Shown: positions 41,001 through 50,596, counted from the stretch's first letter. The stretch is 64,000 bases of DNA from Anaerostipes rhamnosivorans (GCF_005280655.1 NZ_CP040058.1:2208001-2272000); one strand, 5' to 3'. The notes: a model not told the origin generated them from the letters alone. Numbers and translations are program-made.

Positions 41001-41846
41001 TTAATCCGCCGGCCGTCTGTCTTTGTTTGTCTCAAGCAATTTTCCAACATGCTCCGTCTCAAAAAACATCTCTTTATTGGCAAAAACCAGTCCCACTGCT
41101 GCCAAAGTGATCACGATAGTCTCTATACATTTTGTCTCAGGAGTCATGGCGATCTTTTCCTGAAAGAAATTTACAAACAAATGGAAAAAAATACTGGCCA
41201 TCATACTCCGGTTGTTTTTTACGTACACCCAGGTCGTGATAAAACCAAGTGGAATGACGCTCACAAAAAAATTCAAGGCATATCCAAAGCCGAGCTGCAT
41301 AAGCCCCGCCTGGTAAGTTCCATCAATAAAAAACAGAGGGATATGCCAGGCAGACCATATAAATCCAAACAACACCGATTCCCAGAACCAGCTGCCATAC
41401 TGCGCTATAGAGTCTTCTCCATACCCTCTCCATCCCAATTCCTCAATGACAGAAGCCAGAAGGATTGTAATCAGGGCAGAACTTCCTTTGATAGAAAAAG
41501 AGAAACCTTCAGTAAAGGAAAACTGATCAAGACTTTGCCCGAAGACAGTAGACAATAGGATCGTCAGCGCAACAATACATGCAAACAGCAGAACTGCCGC
41601 CAGCAAGTTAACCGGGTGTACCCGGTAAAAACCGATCAGCTTCCGCTTAAGATCGGATTTCAGTGCTTTGCTTTTGGACGTTAGGACAGTGCAAACTGCT
41701 GTTGCCGCAGGAACACAGAGACCCAGAAACATCAGGGTCATAGCTGTCCCATTGTCCCTGCAGGCCGCCGCTCCGATCCAGAAGGCCCACGTCATTACAA
41801 AAACGGTTACATAAAAACGGATTGGATGATACTTATATGGTTTCAT
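41001..41846 (-). CDS. CPBP-family intramembrane metalloprotease
   Basis: 281-residue membrane protein (about eight segments) of the CAAX protease/bacteriocin-processing (Abi) family. Conserved E-E-L-G-W-R-G-Y (about 150-157), F-x-x-S-A-W-H near 185-190, and H-L-F-V-N near 240 are the metal and catalytic blocks. Related proteins act in prenyl-protein processing, bacteriocin immunity or membrane proteolysis. It lies 3 nt behind an XRE regulator with a C-terminal sensor-like domain, and the pair are surely co-transcribed. Substrate unknown. Confidence 0.85.
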   Translation of the reverse strand: MKPYKYHPIRFYVTVFVMTWAFWIGAAACRDNGTAMTLMFLGLCVPAATAVCTVLTSKSKALKSDLKRKLIGFYRVHPVNLLAAVLLFACIVALTILLSTVFGQSLDQFSFTEGFSFSIKGSSALITILLASVIEELGWRGYGEDSIAQYGSWFWESVLFGFIWSAWHIPLFFIDGTYQAGLMQLGFGYALNFFVSVIPLGFITTWVYVKNNRSMMASIFFHLFVNFFQEKIAMTPETKCIETIVITLAAVGLVFANKEMFFETEHVGKLLETNKDRRPAD

Positions 41847-41849
41847 AGA

Positions 41850-42758
41850 TCACACCTCAAAGCTGGGACTCTGTACCGCTTCAATGATCAACTCACTTTT
41901 CATTCCGTTGAGTTCAACCATGCTGGTCTGGTCATCCAACTCTCCCTCTTTCCTTGAAAAGTCCTCGCAAGGGCTGCCCTCTCTTTCATAATATATACTG
42001 TTGCCAATTCCCTTTTTAACCGCAAAAAATTCCATATTCTCAGATATCATCAGTCTTGAGGTAGAAGATAACTGGTTGATATCCAGACGTCCGTCCAGTC
42101 CTGCACAGACAATCAACATATCCTCATTGCTGTTAAGCTCCACATGTGCGGTGACTCCATTGACAAAGACCTTTTCTGTCTTACCTGAGAATTCTATATT
42201 TTCTGCCTCTATGTTCCCAAGTTCCAACAACGAAGTGTTGCCGGATATTTCAATATCTCCGGTATATTGTCGGGGAATCCTGATAAAAATATCTAATTCT
42301 GCTTTTGCCCTTGTCTCCGTCATAGTTCCAAATCGGCGCACGTCGATGTCGATCTTTTTCTTCACATCGTCAATCCGTACTTTAAAAGCAGTCTGAATCT
42401 CAGCAATCTGGTCTGACGCAAGGCGGACCTGGATTTTCTCTCCCTCATATCCGCAGAGCGAAACGCGTCTAGCCCCTGCAAAGGTGATATCGTAGTTTTT
42501 ACCGCCGTCGATATCATATTCTGTGATGCTGTCATATACATAATCTTTTTTTGGCCCGTCACTTTCATCGTTCTCCAGAAGTTCATCGATTGAGATGTGG
42601 AACAAAGCTGCAATCGCCTTTACATTCTCTATATCGGGAACACCCGCCCCAGTCTCCCACTTTGTAACTGCCTGGCGTGATACCTGAAGCTTTTCAGCCA
42701 TCCTCTCCTGAGACATTTGTGCCTGCTTGCGCAGATCTTTTAATTTTTTAGAAAACAT
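41850..42758 (-). CDS. XRE-family regulator with DUF4097-like beta-repeat domain
   Basis: 302-residue protein. N-terminal helix-turn-helix (about 4-60; M-S-Q-E-R-M-A-E-K-L-Q-V-S-R-Q-A-V-T-K-W) followed by a beta-solenoid-like region (about 75-300) with repeated strands such as I-E-F-S-G-K-T-E-K-V and V-E-L-N-S-N, resembling DUF4097/toastrack domains that are more usual on membrane-bound anti-sigma-like proteins. No membrane segment is seen. AGAGGAGG lies 7 nt before the ATG at 42758; the frame opens at 42821 without a site. The CPBP protease follows at 3 nt. Confidence 0.82.
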   Translation of the reverse strand: MFSKKLKDLRKQAQMSQERMAEKLQVSRQAVTKWETGAGVPDIENVKAIAALFHISIDELLENDESDGPKKDYVYDSITEYDIDGGKNYDITFAGARRVSLCGYEGEKIQVRLASDQIAEIQTAFKVRIDDVKKKIDIDVRRFGTMTETRAKAELDIFIRIPRQYTGDIEISGNTSLLELGNIEAENIEFSGKTEKVFVNGVTAHVELNSNEDMLIVCAGLDGRLDINQLSSTSRLMISENMEFFAVKKGIGNSIYYEREGSPCEDFSRKEGELDDQTSMVELNGMKSELIIEAVQSPSFEV

Positions 42759-42860
42759 TGTATTTTCCTCCTCTGTTTTGATGATCCAAGTATAGCAATC
42801 AGGTATTTCCCTAACAAGCAACTGTTGTTTACATTCTGAATTTTTTGGCTACTTTCCGTA

Positions 42861-42897
42861 GCAAAAGAGGTCCTGCACGAATACAGGACCTCTTTTG
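42861..42897 (-). terminator. Terminator of the butyrate operon
   Basis: Minus strand 13-bp perfect stem AAAAGAGGTCCTG / CAGGACCTCTTTT, followed by GC. It is about 25 nt after the etfA stop. Confidence 0.85.
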
Positions 42898-42919
42898 TGA
42901 GTTTTATTGATGTTTTTTA

Positions 42920-43966
42920 TTATTTTACTACAGCTTTTAACTGTTCTGTAAGCATTGGAACGATTTTGTTTAAGTCTCCAACAATTCCGTAGTCAGCTAC
43001 GTCGAAGATCGGTGCTGTGTCATCTTTGTTGATAGCAACGATAATGTCAGCTTCTTCCATACCGGCAACGTGCTGGATCGCTCCTGAGATACCGATTGCA
43101 AAGTATACATTCGGGCGTACTGTTTTACCAGTCTGTCCAACCTGGATATCTCTTGGCTTCCATCCTGCGTCTACAACCGCACGTGAACAGCTGACTTCTC
43201 CGCCGATCACTTCCGCTAAGTCTTCTAAGATCTTGAAGTTTTCAGGACTTCCAACTCCACGTCCACCGGATACAAGGATGTTGGCATCCATGATATCAAC
43301 AACGTCAGTTACAGATTTAACAACTTCCATGATCTCAACATATTTGTTGTCTGGAGTAAATCCAGGATTGAATTCAATCACTTCAGCTTTTGCACCTTCG
43401 ATCTTATCGATTGCCTGCATAACACCAGGACGTACAGTCGCCATCTGAGGACGGTTGTCCGGGCAGGCGATGGTAGCGATTGTGTTTCCACCGAATGCAG
43501 GACGTGTCATCAGTAACTGATTGTGCTTCTGCTCTCTTCCCGGGATTGCAACCAATGGGAAATCACCGATTTCAAGGACTGTACAGTCAGCAGTAAGACC
43601 TGTTGCCACTCTGGCAGATACACGAGGTCCTAAATCTCTACCGATTGCAGTAGCACCTACTAACATGATTTCTGGTTTGTATTCGTTGATGACAGATGCC
43701 AGTGCATGTGTGTAAGGCTCTGTTCTGTATTCTTTCAGTTCAGGATCGTCAACAACGATCACCTTGTCCGCACCGTAAGCTGCAAGTTCATCTGCAAGAT
43801 CTTTCACTTCAGATCCAATTAAAACAGCTGTGACATCAGTATCTAAATCTTTTGCAAGGTCTTTGGCTTTTCCAAGTAATTCAAAAGCGATGCCGCTTAA
43901 TTCATTGTCTACCTGCTGTGCAAAGACATAAACTCCTTTATATTCTTCTAAACCCATTTTGTTCAC
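42920..43966 (-). CDS. etfA: Electron-transfer flavoprotein, alpha subunit
   Basis: Alpha subunit of the electron-transfer flavoprotein that, with EtfB and butyryl-CoA dehydrogenase, performs flavin-based electron bifurcation from NADH to crotonyl-CoA and ferredoxin. The 348-residue product has the N-terminal domain (about 8-200) and the FAD domain (about 215-345) with G-R-G-V-G-S-P-E-N and G-Q-T-G-K-T-V-R-P. The GTG at 43966 is 5 nt from AAAGGAG; the ATG at 43957 is a close alternative. It is the last gene of the thl operon, separated from etfB by about 125 nt of structured DNA. Terminated at 42861-42897. Confidence 0.93.
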   Translation of the reverse strand: MNKMGLEEYKGVYVFAQQVDNELSGIAFELLGKAKDLAKDLDTDVTAVLIGSEVKDLADELAAYGADKVIVVDDPELKEYRTEPYTHALASVINEYKPEIMLVGATAIGRDLGPRVSARVATGLTADCTVLEIGDFPLVAIPGREQKHNQLLMTRPAFGGNTIATIACPDNRPQMATVRPGVMQAIDKIEGAKAEVIEFNPGFTPDNKYVEIMEVVKSVTDVVDIMDANILVSGGRGVGSPENFKILEDLAEVIGGEVSCSRAVVDAGWKPRDIQVGQTGKTVRPNVYFAIGISGAIQHVAGMEEADIIVAINKDDTAPIFDVADYGIVGDLNKIVPMLTEQLKAVVK

Positions 43967-43969
43967 CAA

Positions 43970-44091
43970 TTCTCCTTTCAAGTGCGCTGCGGCGTACTTG
44001 CGCCGGGATTTTCCTGTGCTTGCACAGAAGATTCCTTTGAAAATCCCTGGCATCCGCCGGAGGCAGATGGGGTTTTATCTATAAAACCACA
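43970..44091 (-). other. Structured spacer between etfB and etfA
   Basis: Nested hairpins: GGGATTTTC (44005-44013) with GAAAATCCC (44039-44047), an inner CTGTGC-TT-GCACAG, GGCG/CGCC near 43990-44005, and GGTTTTAT/ATAAAACC (44071-44088). No U-tract follows, so it is not a terminator. May affect mRNA stability or the subunit ratio. Confidence 0.55.
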
Positions 44092-44874
44092 CTAGATTAC
44101 ATGTTTTTCTTTCAATTTGCCCATGATATATGCTACGGATTCTTCAGGATCAAGTGTTACTTTTTCTCCTGCACCCTTACGCACTTTATCGGAAGCTTTT
44201 GCGATCTTTGTAGGTGATCCGGCAAGTCCGATATTTGCATCATCGACATCTTTCAGATCTTTTCTTCCCCAAACGGTAACTTCTTGATCGTATGCGTCAA
44301 AGATTCCGCCCGGAGTCATGTAACGTGGCTCATTTAATTCAGAAAGAGCTGTAATCAAGCAAGGCATTTTTGCCTTTACCACATGATATCTGTCTTCATA
44401 CTGACGTTCAACAACAACGCTGTCTCCGTCGATCTTAATATCCTGAGCGTAAGAAATAACCGGAATATCCAGGTGTTCAGAAATCTGAGGACCTACCTGT
44501 GCGGTATCTCCATCGATTGCCTGACGTCCTGTGATGATCAGATCATATTCAAGGTTTCTGATCGCACCTGCAAGAGTTGTAGATGTAGCCCATGTATCAG
44601 CTCCACCGAGTACTCTGTCTGTTACGAGAACTCCCTTGTCTGCACCCATTGCCATTGCCTCACGGAGAACTTCATCAGCTTTTGGAAGTCCCATCGTAAG
44701 AACTGTAACTTCTGCACCATATTCATCTTTTAATTTTAATGCTGCTTCCAATCCAGCTTTATCATCTGGATTCATGATTGTGAGCATTGCACCTCTATCC
44801 AAAGTACCATCTGGGTTGAATTTAACTCCACCCTTAGTATCTGGTACCTGTTTTACACAAACAACGATTTTCAC
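44092..44874 (-). CDS. etfB: Electron-transfer flavoprotein, beta subunit
   Basis: 260-residue beta subunit, partner of EtfA and Bcd in the bifurcating butyryl-CoA dehydrogenase complex. N-terminal K-I-V-V-C-V-K-Q-V-P-D-T is typical; D-G-D-T-A-Q-V-G-P-Q (about 120-130) lies in the flavin region, where bifurcating EtfB proteins bind the second FAD. It is preceded by bcd (15-nt gap) and followed by etfA. Length and order are those of clostridial butyrate operons. Confidence 0.94.
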   Translation of the reverse strand: MKIVVCVKQVPDTKGGVKFNPDGTLDRGAMLTIMNPDDKAGLEAALKLKDEYGAEVTVLTMGLPKADEVLREAMAMGADKGVLVTDRVLGGADTWATSTTLAGAIRNLEYDLIITGRQAIDGDTAQVGPQISEHLDIPVISYAQDIKIDGDSVVVERQYEDRYHVVKAKMPCLITALSELNEPRYMTPGGIFDAYDQEVTVWGRKDLKDVDDANIGLAGSPTKIAKASDKVRKGAGEKVTLDPEESVAYIMGKLKEKHVI

Positions 44875-44889
44875 AGTAAAGTACCTCCC

Positions 44890-46041
44890 TTATTTTAACA
44901 GATTTCCAGAAATAACCATACGCTGAACTTCAGATGTTCCTTCGTAGATCTCTGTGATCTTAGCATCGCGCATCATACGTTCTACATCGTATTCTCTGAT
45001 ATATCCGTAACCACCATGTAACTGAACAGCTTTTGTTGTCACTTCCATTGCTACTTCTGCTGCGTATAACTTCGCCATAGCTGCTTCCACACTATAATTC
45101 TTCTGTGTAGCCTTTGCCATTGCGGCTTTGTAAACTAACAGTTTAGCAGCTTCTACTTTTGTAGCCATGTCAGCTAACTGGAACTGAGTATTCTGGAACT
45201 GTCCAATCGTACGTCCGAACTGTTTTCTCTCTTTTACATATTCGATGGTTGCTTCTAATGCACCTTCTGCCAATCCAAGAGCCTGAGAAGCGATTCCGAT
45301 ACGTCCGCCGTCTAAGGTATGCATAGCGATTCCGAAACCTTTGCCCTGTTTTCCTAATAAGTTTTCCTTCGGAATACGGCAGTCTTCAAAGATCAATTCA
45401 TAAGTAGAAGATCCTCGGATACCCATTTTCTTTTCCTTTGTTCCAAAGGAGAATCCTGGAGTACCTTTGTCCACGATAAATGCAGAAATCTCTTTTAACT
45501 TTCTTCCGCGTTTTTCAACGACACCTGTTACAGCGATCACGATATAAACGTCAGCTTCTTTTCCATTTGTAATAAAGCACTTAGATCCGTTTAATACCCA
45601 CTCGTCACCGTCTAAGACAGCCTTTGTCTGCTGTCCCTGAGCGTCAGTACCAGCTCCCGGCTCTGTAAGACCGAATGCACCTAACTTCTTACCAGATGCA
45701 AGGTCCGGAAGGTACTTCTGTTTCTGCTCTTCTGTACCGTAAGTCTGAATCGGGTCACAGCACAGAGATGTATGTGCAGATACGATAACGCCTGTAGTAC
45801 CGCAGACTTTAGATAATTCTTCTACACACATAACATATGTCAAAGGATCACAGCCCTGTCCACCGTACTCTTTCGGGATCGGGATACCAAGGAAACCGTT
45901 TTTAGCCATTTTCTCAGCTGTTTCTTTTGGAAACTGTTCTGTTTCATCCACGTCCTGTGCAAGAGGCTTTACTTCATTTTCGGCAAACTCTTTGAAAAGA
46001 GTTCTTGCCATTTCGTGTTTCTTACTTAATGCGAAATCCAT
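44890..46041 (-). CDS. bcd: Butyryl-CoA dehydrogenase
   Basis: 383-residue acyl-CoA dehydrogenase that reduces crotonyl-CoA to butyryl-CoA with EtfAB. Features: L-T-E-P-G-A-G-T-D (about 124-132), F-I-T-N-G-K for FAD, Q-T-Y-G and [10 protein letters not shown] blocks, and the catalytic base E367 in I-Y-E-G-T-S-E. Length is normal and no residues are lost. Fourth gene of the thl-crt-hbd-bcd-etfB-etfA order seen in butyrate-producing Lachnospiraceae. Confidence 0.95.
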   Translation of the reverse strand: MDFALSKKHEMARTLFKEFAENEVKPLAQDVDETEQFPKETAEKMAKNGFLGIPIPKEYGGQGCDPLTYVMCVEELSKVCGTTGVIVSAHTSLCCDPIQTYGTEEQKQKYLPDLASGKKLGAFGLTEPGAGTDAQGQQTKAVLDGDEWVLNGSKCFITNGKEADVYIVIAVTGVVEKRGRKLKEISAFIVDKGTPGFSFGTKEKKMGIRGSSTYELIFEDCRIPKENLLGKQGKGFGIAMHTLDGGRIGIASQALGLAEGALEATIEYVKERKQFGRTIGQFQNTQFQLADMATKVEAAKLLVYKAAMAKATQKNYSVEAAMAKLYAAEVAMEVTTKAVQLHGGYGYIREYDVERMMRDAKITEIYEGTSEVQRMVISGNLLK

Positions 46042-46060
46042 TTCTTATTCCTCCATTTAA

Positions 46061-46900
46061 TTATTTACTATAATCGTAGAATCCTTTACCGGTCTTCTGT
46101 CCTAACATACCACCGCGAACCATTTTTCTGAGCAATGGATGTGGACGATACTTGGTATCTCCAAACTCGTTGTAAAGTACTTCCATGATAGCAAGGCAAA
46201 CATCTAATCCGATCAGATCACCTAACGCTAACGGTCCCATCGGATGGTTAGCTCCTAATTTCATTGCTGTGTCGATACCTTCTACAGATGCCACTCCGTC
46301 TGCATAGATTCCGATTGCTTCATTGATCATAGGGATGAGGATTCTGTTAACAACAAATCCAGCTGCTTCTTCTACCTGAACCGGTGTTTTTCCGATTTCT
46401 TTAGAGATTTCGATGATCCTGTCAACAGTCTCCTGAGGAGTGTTGATTCCCGCGATAACCTCAACAAGCTTCATGACTGGAGCTGGGTTGAAGAAATGCA
46501 TACCGATCATCGGACGGTCAAGGCCTGCTCCGATCTCAGTGATGGAAAGGGAAGATGTGTTGGTAGCAAAAATTGCTTCCGGTTTGCAGATATCCTGTAA
46601 CTCTTTGAAAGTCTGCTTTTTGATCTCCATGTTTTCGATTGCTGCTTCCACAACAAGGTCACAGTCTGTGCAGATGTCTTTCACACCAGTTGTGATTTTA
46701 GCTAAAATGGCGTCAGCTTTTTCCTGATCCATCTTACCTTTTGCTACTCTTTTTTCGAATCCTTTTGCGATTCTTGCTTTTCCGTTTGCTGCGAATTCTT
46801 CATTGATATCGCAAAGGCAAACTTCATAACCTTCTGTCTGAGCGAATGCCTGAGCAATTCCGCTGCCCATAGTTCCAGCACCGATAACTCCAACTTTCAT
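46061..46900 (-). CDS. hbd: 3-hydroxybutyryl-CoA dehydrogenase
   Basis: 279-residue NAD(P)-dependent dehydrogenase converting acetoacetyl-CoA to 3-hydroxybutyryl-CoA. N-terminal G-A-G-T-M-G-S-G binds the dinucleotide; M-H-F-F-N-P (His about 138) and the E-x-A-G-F-V-V-N-R block are the catalytic region. The C-terminal half is helical as in all Hbd/PaaH proteins. Located between crt and bcd in the operon with normal spacing and GGAGG sites. Confidence 0.95.
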   Translation of the reverse strand: MKVGVIGAGTMGSGIAQAFAQTEGYEVCLCDINEEFAANGKARIAKGFEKRVAKGKMDQEKADAILAKITTGVKDICTDCDLVVEAAIENMEIKKQTFKELQDICKPEAIFATNTSSLSITEIGAGLDRPMIGMHFFNPAPVMKLVEVIAGINTPQETVDRIIEISKEIGKTPVQVEEAAGFVVNRILIPMINEAIGIYADGVASVEGIDTAMKLGANHPMGPLALGDLIGLDVCLAIMEVLYNEFGDTKYRPHPLLRKMVRGGMLGQKTGKGFYDYSK

Positions 46901-46945
46901 TGTGATTCCTCCTGTATTTAAACTCTAATTGTTGCCTGCCACTGA

Positions 46946-47722
46946 TTATTTATTCTTGAATCCATCAACCTTTGTCTTGTTTAAGAATGCTTCCATTCCG
47001 GCTCTCTGGTCTTCGCTCTCAAAGCAGCTTCCGAATGCTTTTTCTTCCACAACGATAGCCTGATCCATGTCCACATCAAGTCCGTCGTTGATCGCTTTTT
47101 TGGATGCACGCACTGCAATCGGCGCATTCTTAGCAATCTTGGCTGCCATCTTCTTGGCTGCGTCTAACAGATCCGCCTGAGGATATACTGCATTCACAAG
47201 TCCGATCCTGTATGCTTCATCTGCTTTGATATTGAAAGCAGTGTAGATCATTTCTTTCGCTTTTCCGGCTCCCACAAGACGTGCAAGTCTCTGTGTCCCC
47301 CCGAATCCAGGTGTGATTCCAAGGCCGACTTCCGGCTGTCCGAATACTGCATTTTCTGCGCAAAGACGGATGTCACAACTCATAGAGATCTCGCATCCTC
47401 CACCCAGAGCAAAGCCGTTGACAGCTGCGATCGTAGGGATAGGAAATGTCTCTAACTTACGGAACACGTCATTTCCCTTCTTACCGAAGGCTTCTCCTTC
47501 TGCTTTTGTCAATGTACTCATCTCAGCGATGTCAGCTCCGGCCACAAAGGATTTATCTCCTGCTCCGGTAAGAATCAAGGCTCTTGTATTTTCCAGATCA
47601 ACAGCATCCAGTGCTTCCTCAATCTCGCCGAGCACCTGGCTGTTTAATGCATTTAATGCTTTTGGACGGTTGATGGTGAGGATACCTACAAAACCTTCTG
47701 TTTCATATGTGATGAATTCCAT
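46946..47722 (-). CDS. crt: 3-hydroxybutyryl-CoA dehydratase (crotonase)
   Basis: 258-residue enoyl-CoA hydratase that dehydrates 3-hydroxybutyryl-CoA to crotonyl-CoA. A-G-A-D-I near 61-65 forms part of the oxyanion region; the two catalytic glutamates are E111 (G-G-G-C-E-I) and E131 (Q-P-E-V-G-L-G). Length normal. Between thl and hbd in the operon. Confidence 0.94.
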   Translation of the reverse strand: MEFITYETEGFVGILTINRPKALNALNSQVLGEIEEALDAVDLENTRALILTGAGDKSFVAGADIAEMSTLTKAEGEAFGKKGNDVFRKLETFPIPTIAAVNGFALGGGCEISMSCDIRLCAENAVFGQPEVGLGITPGFGGTQRLARLVGAGKAKEMIYTAFNIKADEAYRIGLVNAVYPQADLLDAAKKMAAKIAKNAPIAVRASKKAINDGLDVDMDQAIVVEEKAFGSCFESEDQRAGMEAFLNKTKVDGFKNK

Positions 47723-47747
47723 GGATTCAATCTCCTTTCAAATTAAA

Positions 47748-48929
47748 TTAGTCCATTTCAACGATGGTAGAGCATCCCATACCGCCGCCGATGCAAAGAG
47801 TTGCAAGACCTTTCTTAGCTCCCCTGTCTTTCATTGCGTGAAGCAGAGTAACAAAGATACGGCATCCTGAAGCTCCAACCGGATGTCCGATCGCAATTGC
47901 TCCACCGTTTACATTTAATTTGCTTAAGTTGAATCCTAAGTCTTTTCCTACTGCCACAGACTGAGCTGCAAATGCTTCGTTTGCTTCGATCAGATCAAAG
48001 TCATCAATGCTCATTCCTGTTCTCTCTAATACTTTTCTTGTAGAAGCAACCGGTCCGATTCCCATGATCTTAGGATCTACACCGCCAAGAGCTCCTGCGA
48101 TCCATGTAGCCATTGGAGTCACGCCTAACTCTTTTGCTTTTTCTTCGCTCATAACAACAACTGCCGCTGCACCGTCATTGATTCCTGATGAGTTCGCTGC
48201 TGTAACCATTCCGCCCTGTTTAAAAGCTGGTCTTAATCCAGAGATTCCTTCTGCTGTTGTTCCAGGACGAGGTCCTTCATCTTTATTCACGATGATCGTC
48301 TCTTTTTTCTTCTTCACTTCTACCGGCACGATCTCTTCATCGAACTTACCTGCCTCCTGAGCCGCAACTGCCTTCTGCTGGCTTGCTGCCGCAAACTCAT
48401 CTAATTCTTCTCTTGTAAGTCCCCACTGGTCACAGATATTCTCTGCTGTCATTCCCATGTGGTAATCGTTAAATGCACACCATAATGCGTCATTTACCAT
48501 AGAATCTTTTAATACACCGTTGTTCATACGGTATCCAAAACGTGCCTGATCTAATACATATGGAGCCATTGACATGTTCTCACATCCGCCTGCTACAACG
48601 ATATCAGCGTCACCACTTCTGATCATGTCTGCAGCCATGTTTACTGCTTTCAGTCCAGAACCACATACAACGTTGATAGTTGTTGCCGGAACTTCGATCG
48701 GAAGACCTGCCTTGATGGATGCCTGACGAGCAACGTTCTGTCCCAGACCAGCCTGGATTACGCATCCCATGTATACTTCGTCAACTTGATCTGGCTGTAC
48801 GTTAGCTCTGTTCAATGCTTCTTTAATAACGATTGATCCTAAGTCAGCAGCCGGAGTTGTGCTTAATGCTCCACCCATCTTACCTACTGCTGTACGACAA
48901 GCACTTGCAATAACTACTTTTCTTGACAT
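47748..48929 (-). CDS. thlA: Acetyl-CoA acetyltransferase (thiolase)
   Basis: 393-residue thiolase that condenses two acetyl-CoA to acetoacetyl-CoA, the first step toward butyrate. Active residues C89 (N-V-V-C-G-S-G), H349 (G-H-P-V-G-A-S-G) and C379 (C-I-G-G-G-M-G) are all present. The ATG at 48929 follows TGGAGG; the frame opens at 49007 within the promoter and is not used. First gene of the operon, transcribed from 48992-49020, with a Rex-like site over the -10. Confidence 0.96.
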   Translation of the reverse strand: MSRKVVIASACRTAVGKMGGALSTTPAADLGSIVIKEALNRANVQPDQVDEVYMGCVIQAGLGQNVARQASIKAGLPIEVPATTINVVCGSGLKAVNMAADMIRSGDADIVVAGGCENMSMAPYVLDQARFGYRMNNGVLKDSMVNDALWCAFNDYHMGMTAENICDQWGLTREELDEFAAASQQKAVAAQEAGKFDEEIVPVEVKKKKETIIVNKDEGPRPGTTAEGISGLRPAFKQGGMVTAANSSGINDGAAAVVVMSEEKAKELGVTPMATWIAGALGGVDPKIMGIGPVASTRKVLERTGMSIDDFDLIEANEAFAAQSVAVGKDLGFNLSKLNVNGGAIAIGHPVGASGCRIFVTLLHAMKDRGAKKGLATLCIGGGMGCSTIVEMD

Positions 48930-48985
48930 ATCAATTCCTCCATAATAATTCTCTGTTCTATAGTGTTTGGCAGTTTCCCGCCGAT

Positions 48986-49003
48986 ATGTTAATAGTATCA
49001 CAA
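48986..49003. promoter_or_regulatory. Rex-type redox operator over the -10 of the thl promoter
   Basis: Minus strand TTGTGAT-ACTA-TTAACAT has the 7-4-7 layout of Rex sites (consensus TTGTTAA or TTGTGAA half-sites), with one mismatch per half. It covers the TACTAT -10 element, so binding would block the polymerase. Confidence 0.68.
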
Positions 49004-49020
49004 TCACTTTTTCATTTCAA
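48992..49020 (-). promoter_or_regulatory. Promoter of the thl-crt-hbd-bcd-etfB-etfA operon
   Basis: Minus strand TTGAAA (49015-49020), 17-bp spacer, TACTAT (48992-48997). Start about 48986; leader about 57 nt. Confidence 0.72.
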
Positions 49021-49250
49021 TTACAAATTTGTTTCAGGCCTTCAATTAACGTTCATGAGATCTCGAGAACCTCGTTTTTAAGCCATTTCTTTTGGTCTTT
49101 TGTATGCAGTATAGATTGTACTTTTTTCAATACAGCCATATGCCTGCTTTTTTATTTAGAAAAATTTTATATATTTTTAGACATTCTATTCCTCAAAATC
49201 CACACAAAATCGTCACAAAATTAACAATATCAGTTAGAAACAGCTGGCAG
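49021..49250. other. Intergenic DNA upstream of the thl promoter
   Basis: About 230 bp, A/T-rich, with no open frame of interest. A TTAACAA Rex-like half-site occurs near 49220 without a partner. Nothing else recognised. Confidence 0.5.
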
Positions 49251-49282
49251 AAATAAAAAAAAGATGGTCAGAGAATACCATC
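49251..49282 (-). terminator. Terminator of the DUF2000 gene
   Basis: Minus strand AGATGGT / ACCATCT stem followed by an eight-T run. It lies about 90 nt after the stop at 49370. Confidence 0.75.
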
Positions 49283-49369
49283 TAATGACTGCGATTCCCC
49301 AGAAACAGCAGATGTTAACCGGGGTTCTATCAAGAGTCATAATGAATCTTCCATCTTTTTGTCAGTTTT

Positions 49370-49792
49370 TTATCTTAAAAGTGGTAAATTTCCAGTTAAT
49401 TTATTCACCATCTTTTTGGGCCCGCATACAGCGATCCCGAGGTAGTTGAGTTGTTCTTCCGGTGTTTCTGACATTTTTTCCATAAACTCACTGTAAATCA
49501 TGCACCCCTGGGCCAGATCAGAAAAATCCGTTACCAACAGCTCTTTAAACTCAGGCTGGTTTAATTTATGTCTCAATTGCTTTAATACTTCTTGACCGGC
49601 CTTCAGAACAGGTACCGGAAATGTAATGATCCCCCGGTGCTCATTGCCATCTCCATCCATAACATCAGCTCCTATTGCTTCCGGCATATGTTTTCCCATG
49701 GTCATCCCAAGAATCACTCCTGCGTTGACCGCAATTCCCGCAGGAAGAGCTTCATCTATCACTACCGCGCATTTTTCTTTTTCCATCTTCAT
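49370..49792 (-). CDS. DUF2000-family protein
   Basis: 140-residue protein matching the DUF2000 family, which has a peptidyl-tRNA-hydrolase-2-like fold but no known function. N-terminal K-C-A-V-V-I-D, then L-P-A-G-I-A-V-N-A-G-V-I-L-G and the C-terminal G-I-A-V-C-G-P-K-K block are the family signature. TGGAGG lies 7 nt before the first ATG. Single-gene unit next to hsp20. Confidence 0.78.
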   Translation of the reverse strand: MKMEKEKCAVVIDEALPAGIAVNAGVILGMTMGKHMPEAIGADVMDGDGNEHRGIITFPVPVLKAGQEVLKQLRHKLNQPEFKELLVTDFSDLAQGCMIYSEFMEKMSETPEEQLNYLGIAVCGPKKMVNKLTGNLPLLR

Positions 49793-49883
49793 ATGTTTCC
49801 TCCATTTTGTTTTTTTCGATCAAGTCTTATTTTAATGCAAACAATCAGAAAATTCTTGTATGATATTGCACAGGATAGAACGA

Positions 49884-49914
49884 TAAAACCGGGGTGCTTT
49901 TTTAAGCGCCCCGG
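49884..49914 (-). terminator. Terminator of the hsp20 gene
   Basis: Minus strand CCGGGGCGCTT / AAGCACCCCGG (one G-T wobble) followed by TTTTATC. Confidence 0.8.
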
Positions 49915-49931
49915 CCGTATCTTTTTGACAG

Positions 49932-50378
49932 TTAACCTTCTATAGAAATGTATTCCTCTGCAGGTACTTCCTTTGCCTCATTGGTCTTAGGAATCTTTAA
50001 CATTAACTCGCCATTGTCAAATTTAGCTTTGATCTCCTCTTGTTTGACCTCTTTTCCAACATAGAAGCTTCTGCTGCACTGTCCTGAATAGCGTTCTTTG
50101 CGAATGAAATTACCTTCTTTATCTTTTTCGTCCTTTACTTCATTTTTAGCTGCACTGATGGTCAAATAACCGTCCTTCAGCTGAGCGGAGATATCTTCTT
50201 TACTGAATCCCGGAAGCTCCATACTGAGCTCATATCCGTCTTTGGTATCTTTGATATCCGTCTTCATATAACGTTCACAGTCTCCGAAGCCGAAACGGTC
50301 AGCCGGGAATGCATTTTTAAATGCATGGTCCATCCAGCCGTCAAAAAGGTTCTCTCCAAAAATACTTGGCATTAACAT
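49932..50378 (-). CDS. Hsp20/alpha-crystallin small heat-shock protein
   Basis: 148-residue ATP-independent chaperone that holds unfolding proteins. The alpha-crystallin domain spans about 38-135: E-L-S-M-E-L-P-G-F-S-K-E-D-I, L-T-I-S-A-A, and the closing G-E-L-M-L-K-I-P. The C-terminal tail lacks an obvious I-x-I motif beyond I-P-K. Transcribed from a good sigma-A promoter (50453-50481). No CIRCE element is visible, so HrcA control is not supported. Confidence 0.92.
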   Translation of the reverse strand: MLMPSIFGENLFDGWMDHAFKNAFPADRFGFGDCERYMKTDIKDTKDGYELSMELPGFSKEDISAQLKDGYLTISAAKNEVKDEKDKEGNFIRKERYSGQCSRSFYVGKEVKQEEIKAKFDNGELMLKIPKTNEAKEVPAEEYISIEG

Positions 50379-50452
50379 AAGTCATTCCTCCTATTCTATC
50401 TCTGATACAGAAAACTCTGTATTGTTATATATAATCTACTTGTTCTATATGC

Positions 50453-50481
50453 AATATAACAATAACCATCCGATATGTCAA
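50453..50481 (-). promoter_or_regulatory. Sigma-A promoter of hsp20
   Basis: Minus strand TTGACA (50476-50481), 17-bp spacer, TATATT (50453-50458). Confidence 0.8.
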
Positions 50482-50596
50482 CTCATCTAATAAAAGTTCA
50501 CAATTATTTCACAAAATAACAATGTTGAACAAACTGGGCAAGCCCTCTGAACTGACCCCCATTCCTGCGGAGCGTTTTTATTTCCTATGTTATAAA

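Noticed and set aside
49932..50590. CIRCE (HrcA) element in front of hsp20
   Set aside because: No TTAGCACTC-N9-GAGTGCTAA inverted repeat was found in the upstream region.
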